Assembly (NCBI GenBank): GCA_022478985.1
Contig: JAKSZP010009596.1
Location: 1-64,000 of the forward strand
Length of the DNA: 64,000 nucleotides
From: Massospora cicadina
Taxonomy: Eukaryota > Entomophthoromycota > Entomophthoromycetes > Entomophthorales > Entomophthoraceae
Direction of reading: 5' to 3'
The notes under the pieces were generated by a model. That model was not told the DNA's origin and ran no database searches. It was given only the letters and a program-made list of their open reading frames with translations. Every line of letters begins with the position of its first letter. Within the stretch, counting starts at the first letter, position 1. Position numbers and translations under genes: made by a program. Shown here piece after piece: positions 34,447 through 46,779 of this stretch.

Positions 34447-36087
34447 TGTAAGTCCTGGAGACCAGCCCCTGCAACTGGATAAGGAGCAACAAACCTTCCA
34501 AACAAAAAAAGGTTACAAGGGCCAAGTGGATCCCCTGTTGCAGTTGAGCAACTTGGCCCACATGGTAGACGAGTGCTGGTGAATGCTCTCCCCCAAGGAT
34601 AACCCAATCCCACTTCTTTCACCCTCCTCAACCCTATCAAGTTTATTAGTGGGAGTAAGCAGAGAGATTTCGCGCACCAGAGGCCATGGACAGGCCCTTG
34701 GACCCCCCACTCCTCAGGAAAACTATGTCAAAATTTTGTGGAATTAGCATTTACCAAAATCAGAGCCTGGCCTGCAAATTTCGGTCTGGGGGAGCTGTCT
34801 GGAGTGGCTGGCACCAGAAATCATATTGGGACATGACTTAGATCTTGACTAGGTACCAAACAACTCGGACCAGTTGCCCCAACACTCTGGGACAGATCTG
34901 TGAGGTTCATATCTTGTGAATAGTCTAGTATAGAGTTTGGACTGGGTCTTAAACAACTCAACCCAATGGCCCCTGCCTCCTGGGACAAATCCAGAAAATC
35001 TGAATCATGCGAACAGGCTGACTCAGATGAACAGGATCCAGATTGGTACCATCAACTTGGTTTGGTCCAAAGAATGTTGAAAAAATTTGTAAAAGTCTTT
35101 ATAATTTTTGCTGAAACTTTGAGCCTGACTCTACCCCCTCCATGCCAGCCAACCAAATCCCATTTCTAAAACCAAAACAACTAATCCCATTTTAACTTCC
35201 CTATGCAATTTATCCGTACCTAGGGAAACTGCCCAGCCCAGGGGTAGTTGTTAGTTCATTCTCTTATCTTCCACACTTTGCATTTAATAAAATTTGAATT
35301 CCACATACATCTTGCCATGGCCTCCATCTGCCTTATTTTTTACTAAAATTCCACCTATAGATTTGACAAAATGCGCTGTCACCCAAATTCTCATACCAAT
35401 GTTATCTGACTGGATCATCTGGTCACTTGACCCCGCCACGTGGTAACAGATTGTAAACGCAAAAACTGCCTCGCCCCCAACAATAAACCTGCTATCTCAT
35501 TCATTACCGCACATAAATTTAACATGAATACTCCCATCCTTTCTACTGCTAAGTTTTCTGAAAACACTTTCCAGTTCTAGCAACACCAGAGCAGCCATAT
35601 CCCACCACTCAGCAGACTTGGGGTCCACAACTGATGCAGCTGCCAATGGCTTGCCCATCTGTGGGACCTGGAGCGCCCCACCCAGGGAAAGCTCAGTCTA
35701 ACCCCCTTTATGGGTAACTTTCCCCTTCCATTATCATCTACAATCACGTGGCGCCCCCTGTGCCATCCTTGCTGGTGCGCAAGCTCTCCTATTTAAATCT
35801 GAAAGCTAGCAACTGTGAACTCTGGAGGAGTCGTCATCCTCCCTTCCTCTCCCACCCTTGTGGGGTTCCCCCACAAGACTCTGCAGTTGCCCCCATTGCA
35901 ACCATCTGGTTTGCCTTGGGGTCCTTTGTTACATTAATGAACATTTACTTTACTCACATCCCCATTAGAACTCCACTCTTACTAGTCGTTTAGACTGCTG
36001 TGCCTATGGCGTTCTGGGCTCCCTGTCAGGGTGCATGAGCACCCAGTGGAGAGCCCAATATAATTCTTATCAGCTGAATCCATGACA
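34447..36087 (+). repeat. Element G 3' LTR
   Basis: Starts TGTAAGTCCTGG and ends TCCATGACA. It is collinear with 28227-29863 throughout and is followed by the TGGTC duplication. Confidence 0.8.
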
Positions 36088-36092
36088 TGGTC
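36088..36092. repeat. Element G target-site duplication, right
   Basis: TGGTC, identical to 28222-28226. Confidence 0.85.
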
Positions 36093-36634
36093 AATCTCAT
36101 TTCATCACATACCGTCACCAAGTTAGTCTAAATCATAATTAACTATGGAGAGCATTAAGAGGTCTAAAAACCACTATGACCCAAAATATATCCCAGCTAA
36201 TTTTTGAGTGATATAACCACTCACATTCATTATAGCTCCTCTGGGTGCTCTTCCTATCTCTCCTACTTTCACAATCACCCATGGCCATTTTTTAAAAATG
36301 TACCTAAAAACATACTAATAAAAACTTTAAAAGCCATGTGTATCCTAAGATAATATTAGAAGAAAATACCAGAGAATCATAAAGGCCCTATGAGCCCTAA
36401 GTATCTATAATGTGAAGCTATACTCCAGCTTCTATTACAACCTTCACATATTCTTTTATGAATGAAGTGTGATATAGAGCTTATTTTATTGTTAGTATAA
36501 TATCCACAGAATGATCTTTTTATAGATTATTTTTATTAACTTATTTCTTAAGTTTAGCTCACTTTGGGACCTATGGGATTTTAATGCTTGCAGGCTCTAC
36601 ATTGCCCTAGATTTACATATTCTTTTGCATATAT
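36093..36634. other. Spacer between elements G and E, nothing readable
   Basis: AT-rich and without open frames of note. It should be the continuation of the copia-like element in which G landed, but no copia motif was convincing. Confidence 0.4.
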
Positions 36635-37307
36635 AGTTCACTCTCTACTGCTGAATTGAATATTTTCAGGGGAGTTGGTAGACCACTTATATTAAAAATA
36701 CAAAATTTATAAGGATAAACAATGAGTCAATTTTATTAGTTCTTTTTTAAGTGGACGCAAGGGAATTAAAAACGAACTCTCTCAATATTGGGATGCATAG
36801 TATCTAAAATTGTCTTGAGGCTCAAAGTAAGTCATACAAGAAATTCAATATAAAAAAGGCGCATTTGAATAGGTAATATGGACTGCTGACCTATCAGATC
36901 GTTTGAGACTCACCTTGTTTCATTGTGAGGGCAGATGGTAAAGAGAAAACTAGGAAGTTGAACCCATGAGGCAGGGATTTTATATACTTAGACCAATCAG
37001 TAGGAAGGAAAATATTTTCACCTTGCTGGACTCCTGTAACACTATAAAAGGGCTAATCTCCGCGACGTTAGTTGTAAAAGTTTAGCTGTAAGATGAGGAG
37101 AGACCTCGAAATGGCTCCCCTGATTTTGCTGACTGCTTTGGTGCAATCTGACTGCCCAAACGAGTGCTATTTTGCTCGAGTATTAATAGAAGTGTTACCC
37201 CAATTCAAGAGGTTCCACTGGGAATTGACCAAGGTTTTTAGCAGATGTTTTAATTAATGACCTCTGAACTAATCTTAGAAATACTTCAGACTTTTACTTG
37301 TCTGACA
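36635..37307 (-). repeat. Element E left (3') LTR
   Basis: Shares TTCACTCTCTA, ATATTTTCAGGGGA and a TTATATTAAAAATAC block, among others, with 48385-49006. The first base of the TG end is changed. Confidence 0.7.
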
Positions 37308-37319
37308 TCACCTCCTTCA

Positions 37320-38612
37320 AGAGTGGTAGGGGGTGAATAAAGATGCAAGAACCTGCCATGGACTCAGTTGACAGTGATTCCAGAAGCAAGGGATTTGATA
37401 GATTACTCATCCCATCGCTTATATGTGACTACAAATGTTCCTTCCCAGATAGAACCGAGCTTCATACTTCTATAAGTGATTTAGTTACGGTATAAAGTAC
37501 CATGTCAGATTCCTGGAATGAAAAATAGGTGCCTGGAGCTCATTAGTGGCTTGGACTTCTTTAGTGAATTTTTTTTCCAAATTAGTCATGGCCTCTGATT
37601 GTAATTGGATGTGTATTGGGCCAACTTTTTCATGGCTTGCCAAGAGTTAGTCCTGTCAGAGAAAAATCCTTAGCTAATAAAGCCAGCACCCCAGGTTCTC
37701 ACCCATACAGTACATGGAAAAGAGACACATTGAAGATGCAATAGTAGCTAATCTGGTAGGCCATTAGGGCACTAGGTAAATTAAAGATTCCAGTGGAGAG
37801 GATCTAATTGGCCAGTTTGTGGAGTATCAAGACCAAAGTTCCAGTTAACTCTTTCTACAGAGCCTTTTTGGAGGGTTATAGGGGAATGAGAAGAGTTATT
37901 GAGCTCCGTTGGAAGTGCAAAGAGCTTTACACTTTAGAAGTTAAAATTTTTCCAGTGTCACATAGGATGACCTGAGGGGCACTCATGCCAGGAGAAAATG
38001 TAATGATGTAAGAAAGTGGCCGTGGCTTTGTCAGTCTGAGTGGGGAAAGCAACAGCTTTAACCCATTTGGTGGAATGATCAGTTTCAACAAGGATATAAC
38101 GGGTTGCCACTGGTAGTCTAAGGTAGAGGACCCACCACATACAAGCTTATAGTGTGGAAGGGTCGTTGGGTGTTATAGGTTGATACTGATATTGGTTCTT
38201 GAAGCTGGATTGTTTTTACAGGTCATCCAAGTATCTAAGACTTCAGTTATGGTTTCCATGATGCTCTCCCAATAGTAACACAAATCTGCCGGCTCATAGG
38301 TTTTGCATACTCCGCCATGCCCTTAATAATATGAGACTATAAGATGACAGGTACTCGCTTTGATGGCCAGAGATAGGGCAGCCAGTCTATTACTACTTGC
38401 TTATATAACTTCCCGCTCTCCACCTTTGTGGTGTGGGTGTGCCTAACTAGCATTATCTTTACTGGTTCATCTTCATTAGTCCACGCGTCAGGAATCATGA
38501 TGAGATCATGTAACCTCTCAGCTTCACTATTGTCTAAGTGAATAATGGGCAGCTGCATTAACCATCTACGTTCATGTGGTGCATTCCCACCTATTGCTCA
38601 ATAATCATATCA
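37320..38612 (-). pseudogene. Element E linker and integrase remnant
   Basis: Reading leftward: a linker with MQLPIIHLDNSEAERLHDLI (frame 38337-38558), a zinc-binding stretch with CYYWESIMETITEVLDTWM near 38200-38300, and the core with RYILVETDHSTKWVKAVAFP and PTQTDKATATFLHHYIFSWH (37958-38140). The first catalytic aspartate is present. The second and third blocks could not be read. RNase H of the same element lies on the far side of element F near 44450. Confidence 0.75.
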
Positions 38613-39391
38613 TGTAGCGCATGGGCACCTACCAATGAGCCGTGAAGGAATTGGGAAGCAGGACCATAGTCAGCGGCCAAAGGGCGGAAACGTTCCCTGA
38701 AACCATTCTTCTGGTGCATGCGCTTCAGGCCAATAGATAAACACCCCTTGGAGGACAGTTGTGAGTATGCTTACACCAAGCAACATGTCCTGACCCCAAG
38801 ACAAGGTGTATAGGGAGGTAATAACCTTCCCAAAAACTCTCTCAAGGTCCACCTCCTGTTTTATAGGCCAAACATGGTCGCTGTTAAATAAATAATACAA
38901 TATAAACCTCTGAAGACAATGATAAAATTAAGTAAGGCTCAAGTACAACTTTATTGGATTTATTTTAGTCAAGTTGATAGAAAATGGAACTAGAGAACCT
39001 TCATTCTGAAATCCCTTCTCATATAGCTCTCTGCTGCGAGCATAGATCAAGCTCATCCGTCATGCTTGAAACTATATTTTTAAAATATACCATAAGCAAA
39101 CCCTAATTTTTTAGGCCAGATTGAATTCTGTATTGGCTGAGCCACCAAAACCAAGAATCGTTCCAATTCTGATTCAAATTCACCTTTAACCTAGAACCAC
39201 TAACTTAAAAAAATTTGGTTCAACCCCAGGTATGAAAAAACTTCTAACCGCCGTCCTTCCCCAATCTCAGTCTTAATCTGGGGTATAGCCAAGATTTAAT
39301 GCTCTCTCAATCACTCTATCTTCGATACCAGCTTGTCCTTTCTTATTAAAAATCAGGGTAATGTGATGTTGAGGTAAAACCTCACCTGTCA
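38613..39391 (-). repeat. Element F left (3') LTR
   Basis: Starts TGTAGCGCATGG on + and ends CACCTGTCA. Matches 43675-44448. Frames inside it (38670-38900) recur in the other LTR because the LTRs match; they are not genes. Confidence 0.75.
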
Positions 39392-39429
39392 TATCACTTA
39401 CTAAACAAAAAAGACTCTTGGATATTTCC

Positions 39430-40830
39430 AAGACACTGAGCGTAATCTCTGGACGTCTGCCAAGTGGCCTCCTCAACTGGATGACCCTTCCACCGAACCA
39501 AAAATAACTGATGACCCTAAACCACCTTTATGTCCAGGATCTTCTCCATCTCTTACTTCTCAGCCCACCTTTCATCTGGAAACAAAGGAGATGACCTCTC
39601 AGGAAGCTACACCAAAATGGTTTGAGCTGCGACACATGCAACACTGGATGAGCCCGTGACCCCTCTGGCAACCTCAGCTTAAACGCCACCTCGTTCATCA
39701 CCCTAACTATTGGTATGGGCCAACGCCACTGGCCCTAACTTCTGGCTCCTCACAGGTATAGCATAGTTCTGAGAGTTTACTAAGATTAATCACCCTTCTT
39801 GAAAATGCTCCCCTCTGACTGATGACTATCTGCTTTCCTCTTCTAGAACACAACCACTACCTTTAGATTCCTTCTTGGGAGCCTCAAGCTATCCTGAGTC
39901 TCACATGACAGCTCATCTTCTATGGGTTCTGACCCTGCTCCCAAGGCCCCATACTCTCTGGGTGCTTACCATGAGTTGCGAAAATTGGGGTCTTTCCTGT
40001 GGATGCATGCTTGTGGTTGTTTTATGCAAATTACGCCAACTTCACCCAAATCACCAATCATCCTGGCACCCTAAGACGTAGTACCTTAAATGTTGTTCCT
40101 ATATTTGATTTAACCTCTCAGTTTGGACATCCAACTGAGGATGGTAAGCTGATGGACGGGAACCTTATCTTCAAGTTTCCTTCAGATGTAACCAGAACCA
40201 AGATGTGAACCTGCGGACCCAGTCTGACACAATCTCCTCTGGTATCCCATGTTGGTTAAAGACCTCAATCATAAAGATCTGACTTGCTACCTTTGTAGAG
40301 ATGGATGACCAACATGGGAAAAACTTTGCATACTTTGTCAGGCGATCAACCACAAGCATTAGGGCGTCCATCCCCTGGACTTGGGCAACCCTGTGATAAG
40401 ATCCACAATCACAGAGGCCCATAGACTAGACGGAATCTGAAGCGGCTTAATTTCCCTCCCAGAGCCATATGGTAAATCTTTAACCTGGCACACAATACAC
40501 ATCACGCCACTTACTGCCATACTGCTACACCCACTCCCCAATGAATACTGGTGACAAACCAAGTCCAACGTCTTCTCCCGCCTGGATGTCCCTCCAAATG
40601 ATGATCATTGTTAGCTGACAACACCTCCTGCTGCAGACTCATCACTGAAACCCAGATCCTTCTTTCATGTTGGATAAGACATCCTTGGATTGAGAACCCC
40701 ACATGTCTCTTGCTCGCCTCCCCTTCTCTTGTCTCATCCAAAATCTGCTGGATACTCACTCTCTGCTGCGCAGTCAAAATTCTCCTGAGATTCCTTCTCT
40801 TCAACCATAGTCATTGCAAACATAATTAAT
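39430..40830 (-). pseudogene. Element F integrase with C-terminal chromodomain
   Basis: The core, read in 40171-40422, shows VQGMDALMLVVDRLTKYAKF with the first catalytic aspartate, then HGIPEEIVSDWVRRFTSWFW with the second. The N-terminal part with NNDHHLEGHPGGRRR lies in 40511-40804. Near the LTR, 39460-39541 reads ILDIKVV, a stop, then GHQLFLVRWKGHPVEEATWQ, an unmistakable chromodomain with the aromatic and EATWE-type signature. Such domains bind methylated histone H3 and steer integration to heterochromatin. Stops separate the parts. Confidence 0.8.
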
Positions 40831-41039
40831 GGTAACAATGTAGCGGTATAAACTCCTCAACTCGTCCTCAGAAAACACTACCCTGAATCATGACTCAGAA
40901 AATCCGGCAAGATATTTTGTTTCCCTGGCTTATACTCAATCTTCAAGTCATACTGAAATTAAATTAAGTGACACCGCCTGCCTTTGATTCATCAGATGTG
41001 GGAACTTAAGATACTCTAAGTCTTGATGATCAGTCTGGA

Positions 41040-41390
41040 TCATAAATAGATGCCTGGCATACAGAGAAGGTGTTGCCACTCCCCTAATGCCGCCACTATT
41101 GCCAAAAGTTCCTTGTTGTAGACTGGGTAATTCATCTCAGCGAGCACCATCATCTGGCTGAAGTCGCAGACAGGGTGCTCAACCCCATCTTTACCCTTCT
41201 GCAATAGCACCACAACAAGCACAAAGTTTGACGCATCCATCTCCACTACAAACGGCAGGTTGGGGTCAGGCTGGGCCAGATCTGGGGCTGTCAGAAGACT
41301 TGTCTTCACCCGCTGAACCCTTTCCTCAGCCTCCCCCCAAACAAAGGGTACATTCCTAGTCAACCTTGTCAATGGCATAGCTTTTTTGGC
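41040..41390 (-). pseudogene. Element F RNase H
   Basis: A 112-codon open frame shows LLTAPDLAQPDPNLPFVVEM, DASNFVLVVVLLQKGKDGVE, HPVCDFSQMM, and YPVYNKELLAIVAALGEW. The acidic pair of the active site (EMDAS and NKELLAI) is present. The end after LLCMPGIYL is lost to a stop. It is the longest intact piece of pol in this element. Confidence 0.8.
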
Positions 41391-42110
41391 TGATTTCTGG
41401 GAGAGATTTCTTACAAATTTTCACTACTCTAAAAAAATCCACACCTCAGTACAATTCCTGGGGGCCTTCCACTCCTTCACCACTTGCAGCTTATCAAGAC
41501 ATGTCGCTAACCCCCCTGGAAAACCACATTTACTAGGAAAGGTCACCAGTTTATATCAAGTGCATCCTTGAATGGCTTTAACTTTAAGCCCGCCTGTCTT
41601 ATCACCTCCAGCACACTCCTTACATGCTTCACATGATCTTGCATCAATCTGGAAAATACCAAAATATCATCCATTAGGCAACTCAACACCTACCAACCAA
41701 TCCCAACACACAATCATGCATTGGAAGACTGATTGGGTATTACGCAGCCCAAATGGCATAACCTAAAAATTAAATTACCTAAGTAGCACTTAAACGCAGT
41801 ATACTTCTGGTGCTCTGGCCGCACAGGATTCTAATTGAATGCATCAATAAGTTTCAATTTAGTGAACCTCACACACTCTAAAATCATGGGTAGAATGTCC
41901 TACAGGAGTGACTTTGTATAAGGGTCAGTCTCTAGTCAATACATTGAGTCACCAGAAGTCCACACAAGGAATTAGCTCCCCACCCGCCTTTGGCACCAGA
42001 AGCACTGGCGAAGTTACAAACTATTTTATAAAGAACAAAGAAAATTAAACCTGCATCTTATGGACATAAACATCAAGAGCATCCTGAGCCCGAGGATTTA
42101 ATGGATAAAC
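41391..42110 (-). pseudogene. Element F reverse transcriptase remnant
   Basis: Read leftward: GSPVLLVPKAGGELIPCVDF (entry), later VMPFGLRNTQSVFQCMI, then GVELPNGXYFGIFQI, where the Y-x-D-D strand should be and both aspartates are gone. The remainder toward RNase H includes LKLKPFKDALDINW. Several stops. Confidence 0.75.
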
Positions 42111-42239
42111 TTGACATCCCCTTGGCAACTAAGAGCACTCTTAGAACCAAAAGCTAAATTCAAAGTCACCTGTAGGCGGGAAGGATGTCTCACCCTTGTG
42201 TTCAAACACTGATACAAAATCCTGGTACTTGACTGGCAG

Positions 42240-42760
42240 GTCCTTCAATGGAGCGACTGAGGATATTCCTCCCATATGCGTCACTGATGACCACTGAGAC
42301 TGGAACTCCCTCTCTCACACATCTGAGCCCCCATGTGACAACAGCACTTTCCCCTTCATCATATCAAATTACGGATGGAACTGGTGCCACCACCTCATCC
42401 CCAGCACCACTGGGTGAGGCAAATGTGCTACAACATGAAATTTCTCTTCAAACTCATCTGAGCTTTGTCTCAACAGGATCTTGGCCTGAACCTTCCACAC
42501 TAAAGTCCTCTTGGTGGCATCCGCCCAACACCAAAATCATCCTCCTTCAATGGCATTCCACACCTTCTTGCAGAATCCTAATCCACATAATTCTTATCAG
42601 CCCCAGTGTCCACCAGGGCCATGACCTTTCCACACTCCTTCTTTCCAAGACCTTCCTGCACTTCAACGGTAAAAATAAATATAAATAAAGCGAAGAAGGC
42701 GGTTTATTATGGGACACTGGCTTCACTGGCTTTAATGCAAAAATATTAATGTGCATTTTT
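42240..42760 (-). pseudogene. Element F aspartic protease
   Basis: Near 42585-42630 on - the text is VMALVDTGADKNYVD, a retrotransposon protease active site with D-T-G-A intact. It lies between RT and Gag. The surrounding frame is split by stops and frame changes. Confidence 0.75.
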
Positions 42761-42769
42761 CTTCTTACT

Positions 42770-43674
42770 TGAGGCCTCAGGGACCTAAATTAGGGCCTCA
42801 GCCATTGCCGCCTCAGGCAATTCGCCGTCCTTTCAGGCTCCCCCTGGCCCTTTTCTTCCTTATCCACGTACCTGAACCCCTCTGAGCTGTGCAATGGCTC
42901 TGAACCTGCTCGTCTCATTGCCTCCTGTCCATAAAAACCACCTGGGACTTCATCAACTCCCAGAGAGCCTAGGCTAAGGCCACCTGACGCTCCACCTGCA
43001 AGGTAAAAGTCCCCTATATCTCCAACGTTGCTGCAGGCCACACTGCTGCCATTGCCAACAACAAATCAGCCTGCAAAGTTTGAATGAACAGGAGAGGAAG
43101 TTGGAACTTCGCTCCTTGGTTTATTTGGCCAGTGCCTGGAACATCCAACCATATACCTCCACAAACTCCCACCCTGACTGCACTACAGCAACTCTGACCA
43201 AGCTGAATATTGCGCCTCATCTGGACAAGCAATAAGTCATCAAGTCCAAACACTCATCTTTTGAGCCTTGCAACCACGCCTGCTCCTACAAAAGTTCTCA
43301 TACCCAGTTTAAAAGCTTCAATGGCAAGGCTACCAAAACTTGGCTCAACTGTAAAGCAAATGAGTCCTCAACACTGAAGTCTTTGTCAACCGCCCTTGGA
43401 ACAGAACCCACCCAAACGTCTGATAATCAGCTTCAACTCATCTGAACTCAGCATTGATGGAATCCTTTCTTTAGTCTTCACCAGTCCTGCCACTTTCCCA
43501 CCATTTTGGGACACACACTTCAGCACCCGGTATACCTCATGAAGCAAAAACACCACTGAAAATATCACCATTAAAAGCGTCAGGTATGGTGATACCACAC
43601 AGTGAACAAAATTGCTCTTGGCTACTCATTTTCTTGCCACCACAATGACAAGAAAATAAATGAGTTCCGTTTAA
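42770..43674 (-). pseudogene. Element F Gag remnant
   Basis: Three open frames on - (42790-43041, 43014-43253, 43386-43598) cover the position of Gag between protease and the right LTR. They are polar and leucine-rich, with text such as SDELKLIIRRLGGFC near the 5' side. No CCHC knuckle was read, so Gag identity rests on position. Confidence 0.5.
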
Positions 43675-44448
43675 TATAACGCACTGGCTCCTCACAATGA
43701 GCCATGAAAGAATTGAAAAAAGCAGGACCCAAATCAACAACCAAAGGTCGTACAAGGTCCCTAAAACCATTATTCTGGTACATGCGCTACAGGCACCATG
43801 GATAAACACCCTTTGGAGGACAGTTGTGAGTATGCTTACCCCCGGCAACATGCCCTGACCCCAAGACAAGGTGTATAGGAGGTAATAACCTTCCCAAAAA
43901 CTCTCAAGGTCCTCTCCTGTTTTATAGGCCAAACATGGCCGCTGTTAAACTAAATAATACAATATAAACCTCAGAAAAAAATAATAAAATTATGTAAGGT
44001 CAAAAATGGCTTTATTGGATATATAGGCAAGTTGATAGAAAACGGTACTAGGGTTTCAATTCTCAAGTCCCTTCTCTTATATCTCTGTGCTGTAAGCATA
44101 GATCAAGATCATCCGTCATTCTTGACACTATGTCTTTTGATATATGCCTTAATCAAACCCAAATTGTTTTAGGCCAGATTGAATTTTTTAGTGGCTGAGC
44201 CACCACAACCAAGAATCGTTCCAATTCTGATTCAAATTCACCTTTAACCTAGAACCCACCCACTTCAAACCATTTGGTTTGACCCCAGGCCTGACAAAAT
44301 TTCTAGCCGCCATCCTTCACCAGTCTCATACCCAACCTAAGGTTTACCCAAGACTAATGCTCTCTCACCCCTCTATCTTATGCACCAGCTTGTCCTTTCT
44401 TATCTAAGATCAGGGCAATGTGATGTTAAGGGAAAACTTCAACTATCA
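43675..44448 (-). repeat. Element F right (5') LTR
   Basis: Collinear with 38613-39391. The TG start is changed to TA, and it ends AACTATCA. Confidence 0.75.
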
Positions 44449-45650
44449 CATTTTATAATGCTGTAGCTTCAGAGCCCAGCGAGCTAACCATCCCATGGGG
44501 TCATTCATATCTTGCAACCATTTTAGTGAGGCGTGGTCTGTGATCACTTTGAAGGGAGTCCCATATAGGAATGGGTGGTAGTGTTTTACAGCAAGCTGGG
44601 CAGCCAGGCATTCCTTCTCGGTGACGCTGTAGTTTCTCTCAGATTATGATAGCATTTTGCTAAAGTAGGACACAGTATTATTGACCCCATGTTCATACAA
44701 TTGAGCTACAATAGCTTTAACAGCGTAGTCAGAGGCACACGTAAATAACATGAAGGCTTACTGCAATCGGGGTGGTAGAGGATCATTCCATTTTGGAAAA
44801 GCTTCTTCAAGTTTCAACCGCCGCCTTTTGTTCAGCACCTCAATGGAATGGGGTATTTTTAGCCAGGAGACGTACAAGGGTCTCGCTGAGTTGGACAAAC
44901 TTAGGGTATGAAATGATGGTAACTCCATCATGCCCAAGAACACCAAAACATTGTAAAGGGCTTTAGGCGCTAGCGTCTTAGATATTGCTTTAGCTTTATT
45001 TTGTAGAGGTTGATTCTATCTGTGAGATGGCGTGCCTGAGAAATTATGATTATTATCAATAAAACACTTGGTGGGTTGGGTTGGGACCATCTAGTACTAA
45101 AAAAAAACACTTGGTGGGCTTTAATATGATGTTAGATGCTCACAGTCGTTGAAACACTCTTTAGGTGTGTGAGATGCTAGTTGAAAGTATTGGACAAGAC
45201 TGTGATGGCATTAAGATAGACGATCACATAGCTTAGCTTAGGTACTGGAGAATGAGACTTTTGCCCTCTGAAACGTAACAGACGCATTATACAACCCCTG
45301 ATGTAGCCAAGTAGGTTGGACCACCCCTTGCTGCAGAAAAGGGCACACTTCTCCTGATCCTGTGGAGAAAGGCACATCTGCGAGTAACCACTAGCTGAGT
45401 CCATGACGGAGAAGAATTTAGAGCTATATGGGATAGGGCGTCGTCAATTCAGAGGATAGAGAGCTATCTTTATTTGTGAGGTTGTTCAAATTGCGGTAGT
45501 CCATAACTACCCAATGACCGTCATTCCTTTTTTATTTATATGTAATAGAGAAGAAGACCAAGAAATTTGATAGGGCACCAGCAACCCCGCATTCAGTAAC
45601 TGTTTTAGCTCTATTTGCATCTGTTGCTCCTCAGCTTTGGACTTTTAATA
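44449..45650 (-). pseudogene. Element E RNase H and reverse transcriptase remnant
   Basis: Leftward, the RT part has RRPIPYSSKFFSVMDSASGY and SQMCLSPQDQEKCALF in 45177-45430, then the active site LSYVIVYLNAITVLS, in which the Y-x-D-D pair has become N-A. The RNase H part ends with VITDHASLKWLQDMNDP and ARWALKLQH at 44465-44570, immediately before element F. The linker and integrase continue at 38612. Confidence 0.75.
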
Positions 45651-46329
45651 AGGTTTGGATTAGATAGGGCGAGCATCCCAAACATCAATATATGAGTTCA
45701 ACCCTTCATATGTCCATAATAAGTATCAGATTTGGAAAAAAATGTCGCAATAAAACTCAAGTAAAATAATGAACTTTATCAAGCTCTGCGGAGGTTATAT
45801 CACCAGAGATATGAACAGTGGCATAGTACATAATGATAGATCAGCAGGTAGGCCCATATAAGCCATAGACCCAGAATATTGAACTTTATGGACATCCTCA
45901 ATGAGAATTAGCAGGCCTATTCTGATCTCCTGATGCTACTTGAAGACTATGTCCTTAATGGGAAGTTTCATCAGCAAGAGATTAATAGGTCGCTGATAAT
46001 CTGGGACTAGTACACCTGGCAATACTCTTGGCTAAAGAGGGCGAATTCCATCAAAGCTTTATAGGTGCAATAGCCAGTTGTAGAGAGATTTGCATATAGT
46101 CATCATATCAACCACCCTTTGCTCACCAGCCTTTATGACTACCTCTTCAGAAGCATATAATGGGATTTTGTTCAGCGCGTCCACTGATTGAGACAACATT
46201 TTTGTATGCCGTCCTTCTGTAGTGCCATGTGGGATAAGGTGGAAGAGGGATATTCAACTGTGCAAACATAATCCTTTTTATTTAGTTCATAATTAGTCAA
46301 AAGAAAGTGGAACCTCGTAGTTAAGCAGA

Positions 46330-46760
46330 AGGATAATTCTGCTCCAAGTTGATAATATTTTTATACTCAAGCATAAACTAGGTACCAATGATTAGATCAT
46401 AGGAATTGTTATCCTAAGCCTCAGCTGGAGTTGACAAGTTGAGCTTCCCAAAACAGATGGGCATATACGAGTATGCCCCAATAGCTCAGGTGTTGATTGG
46501 GCCTGCAGTTCCAAATTTTGATTGTAGTCGAGGTCAGGGGCCAGCTTAATTTTTTAATAAGTTTAGATGATGCAACGTTCACAGGGGACCCAGTGTCAAG
46601 GATAGCACTAACATGCAAACCATCAATGATGACCTCCACTTTAAATAAAGTTCCGCCAAGTTGGGGGAAAGAGCGAGGACCCCCTTTAGATGGAGAGTAG
46701 CCCAAGTTGTTTGCAAGTTTCAGGGTATTGTTCTTGGATAGTATGCAGGGTATGAACACA
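46330..46760 (-). pseudogene. Element E aspartic protease
   Basis: A 112-codon open frame carries VEVIIDGLHVSAILDTGSPV and NVASSKLIKKL. The active-site D-T-G-S is intact, and the strand before it matches the retropepsin layout. It follows Gag (right) and precedes RT (left); the 570-bp stretch between it and RT is unassigned. The frame starts at a Met at 46759, probably internal to the original polyprotein. Confidence 0.8.
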
Positions 46761-46779
46761 CTGGATGGATTAGATCATC

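Larger units (their letters stand above)
28227..36087 (+). mobile_element. Complete Ty3-like LTR retrotransposon G, long LTRs
   Basis: Both LTRs (1637 and 1641 bp) start TGTAAGT, a purine run precedes the right LTR, and TGGTC is duplicated at the two outer ends. Total 7861 bp with a 4.58-kb interior coding Gag, protease, RT, RNase H and integrase in Ty3 order on +. Within a 67-bp sample of the LTRs (from 28290 and 34512) I count four differences. Overall LTR divergence is larger, so the insertion is not recent. Coding frames are broken by stops. Confidence 0.85.
38613..44448 (-). mobile_element. Chromodomain Ty3-like retrotransposon F nested in E
   Basis: LTRs of about 779 bp (38613-39391) and 774 bp (43675-44448) are closely similar, for example around CTGTTTTATAGGCCAAACAT. 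The interior, read leftward, has Gag, protease with an intact active site, RT, RNase H, integrase and a chromodomain, which is the chromovirus layout. It splits E between RNase H and its linker. The TSD is uncertain. Coding parts are broken but better preserved than in A-C. Confidence 0.8.

Noticed and set aside
38670..38900. 76-codon frame repeated at 43537-43932 as a conserved gene pair
   Set aside because: Both copies are inside the two LTRs of element F, so the similarity is that of the LTRs and not of a selected protein.
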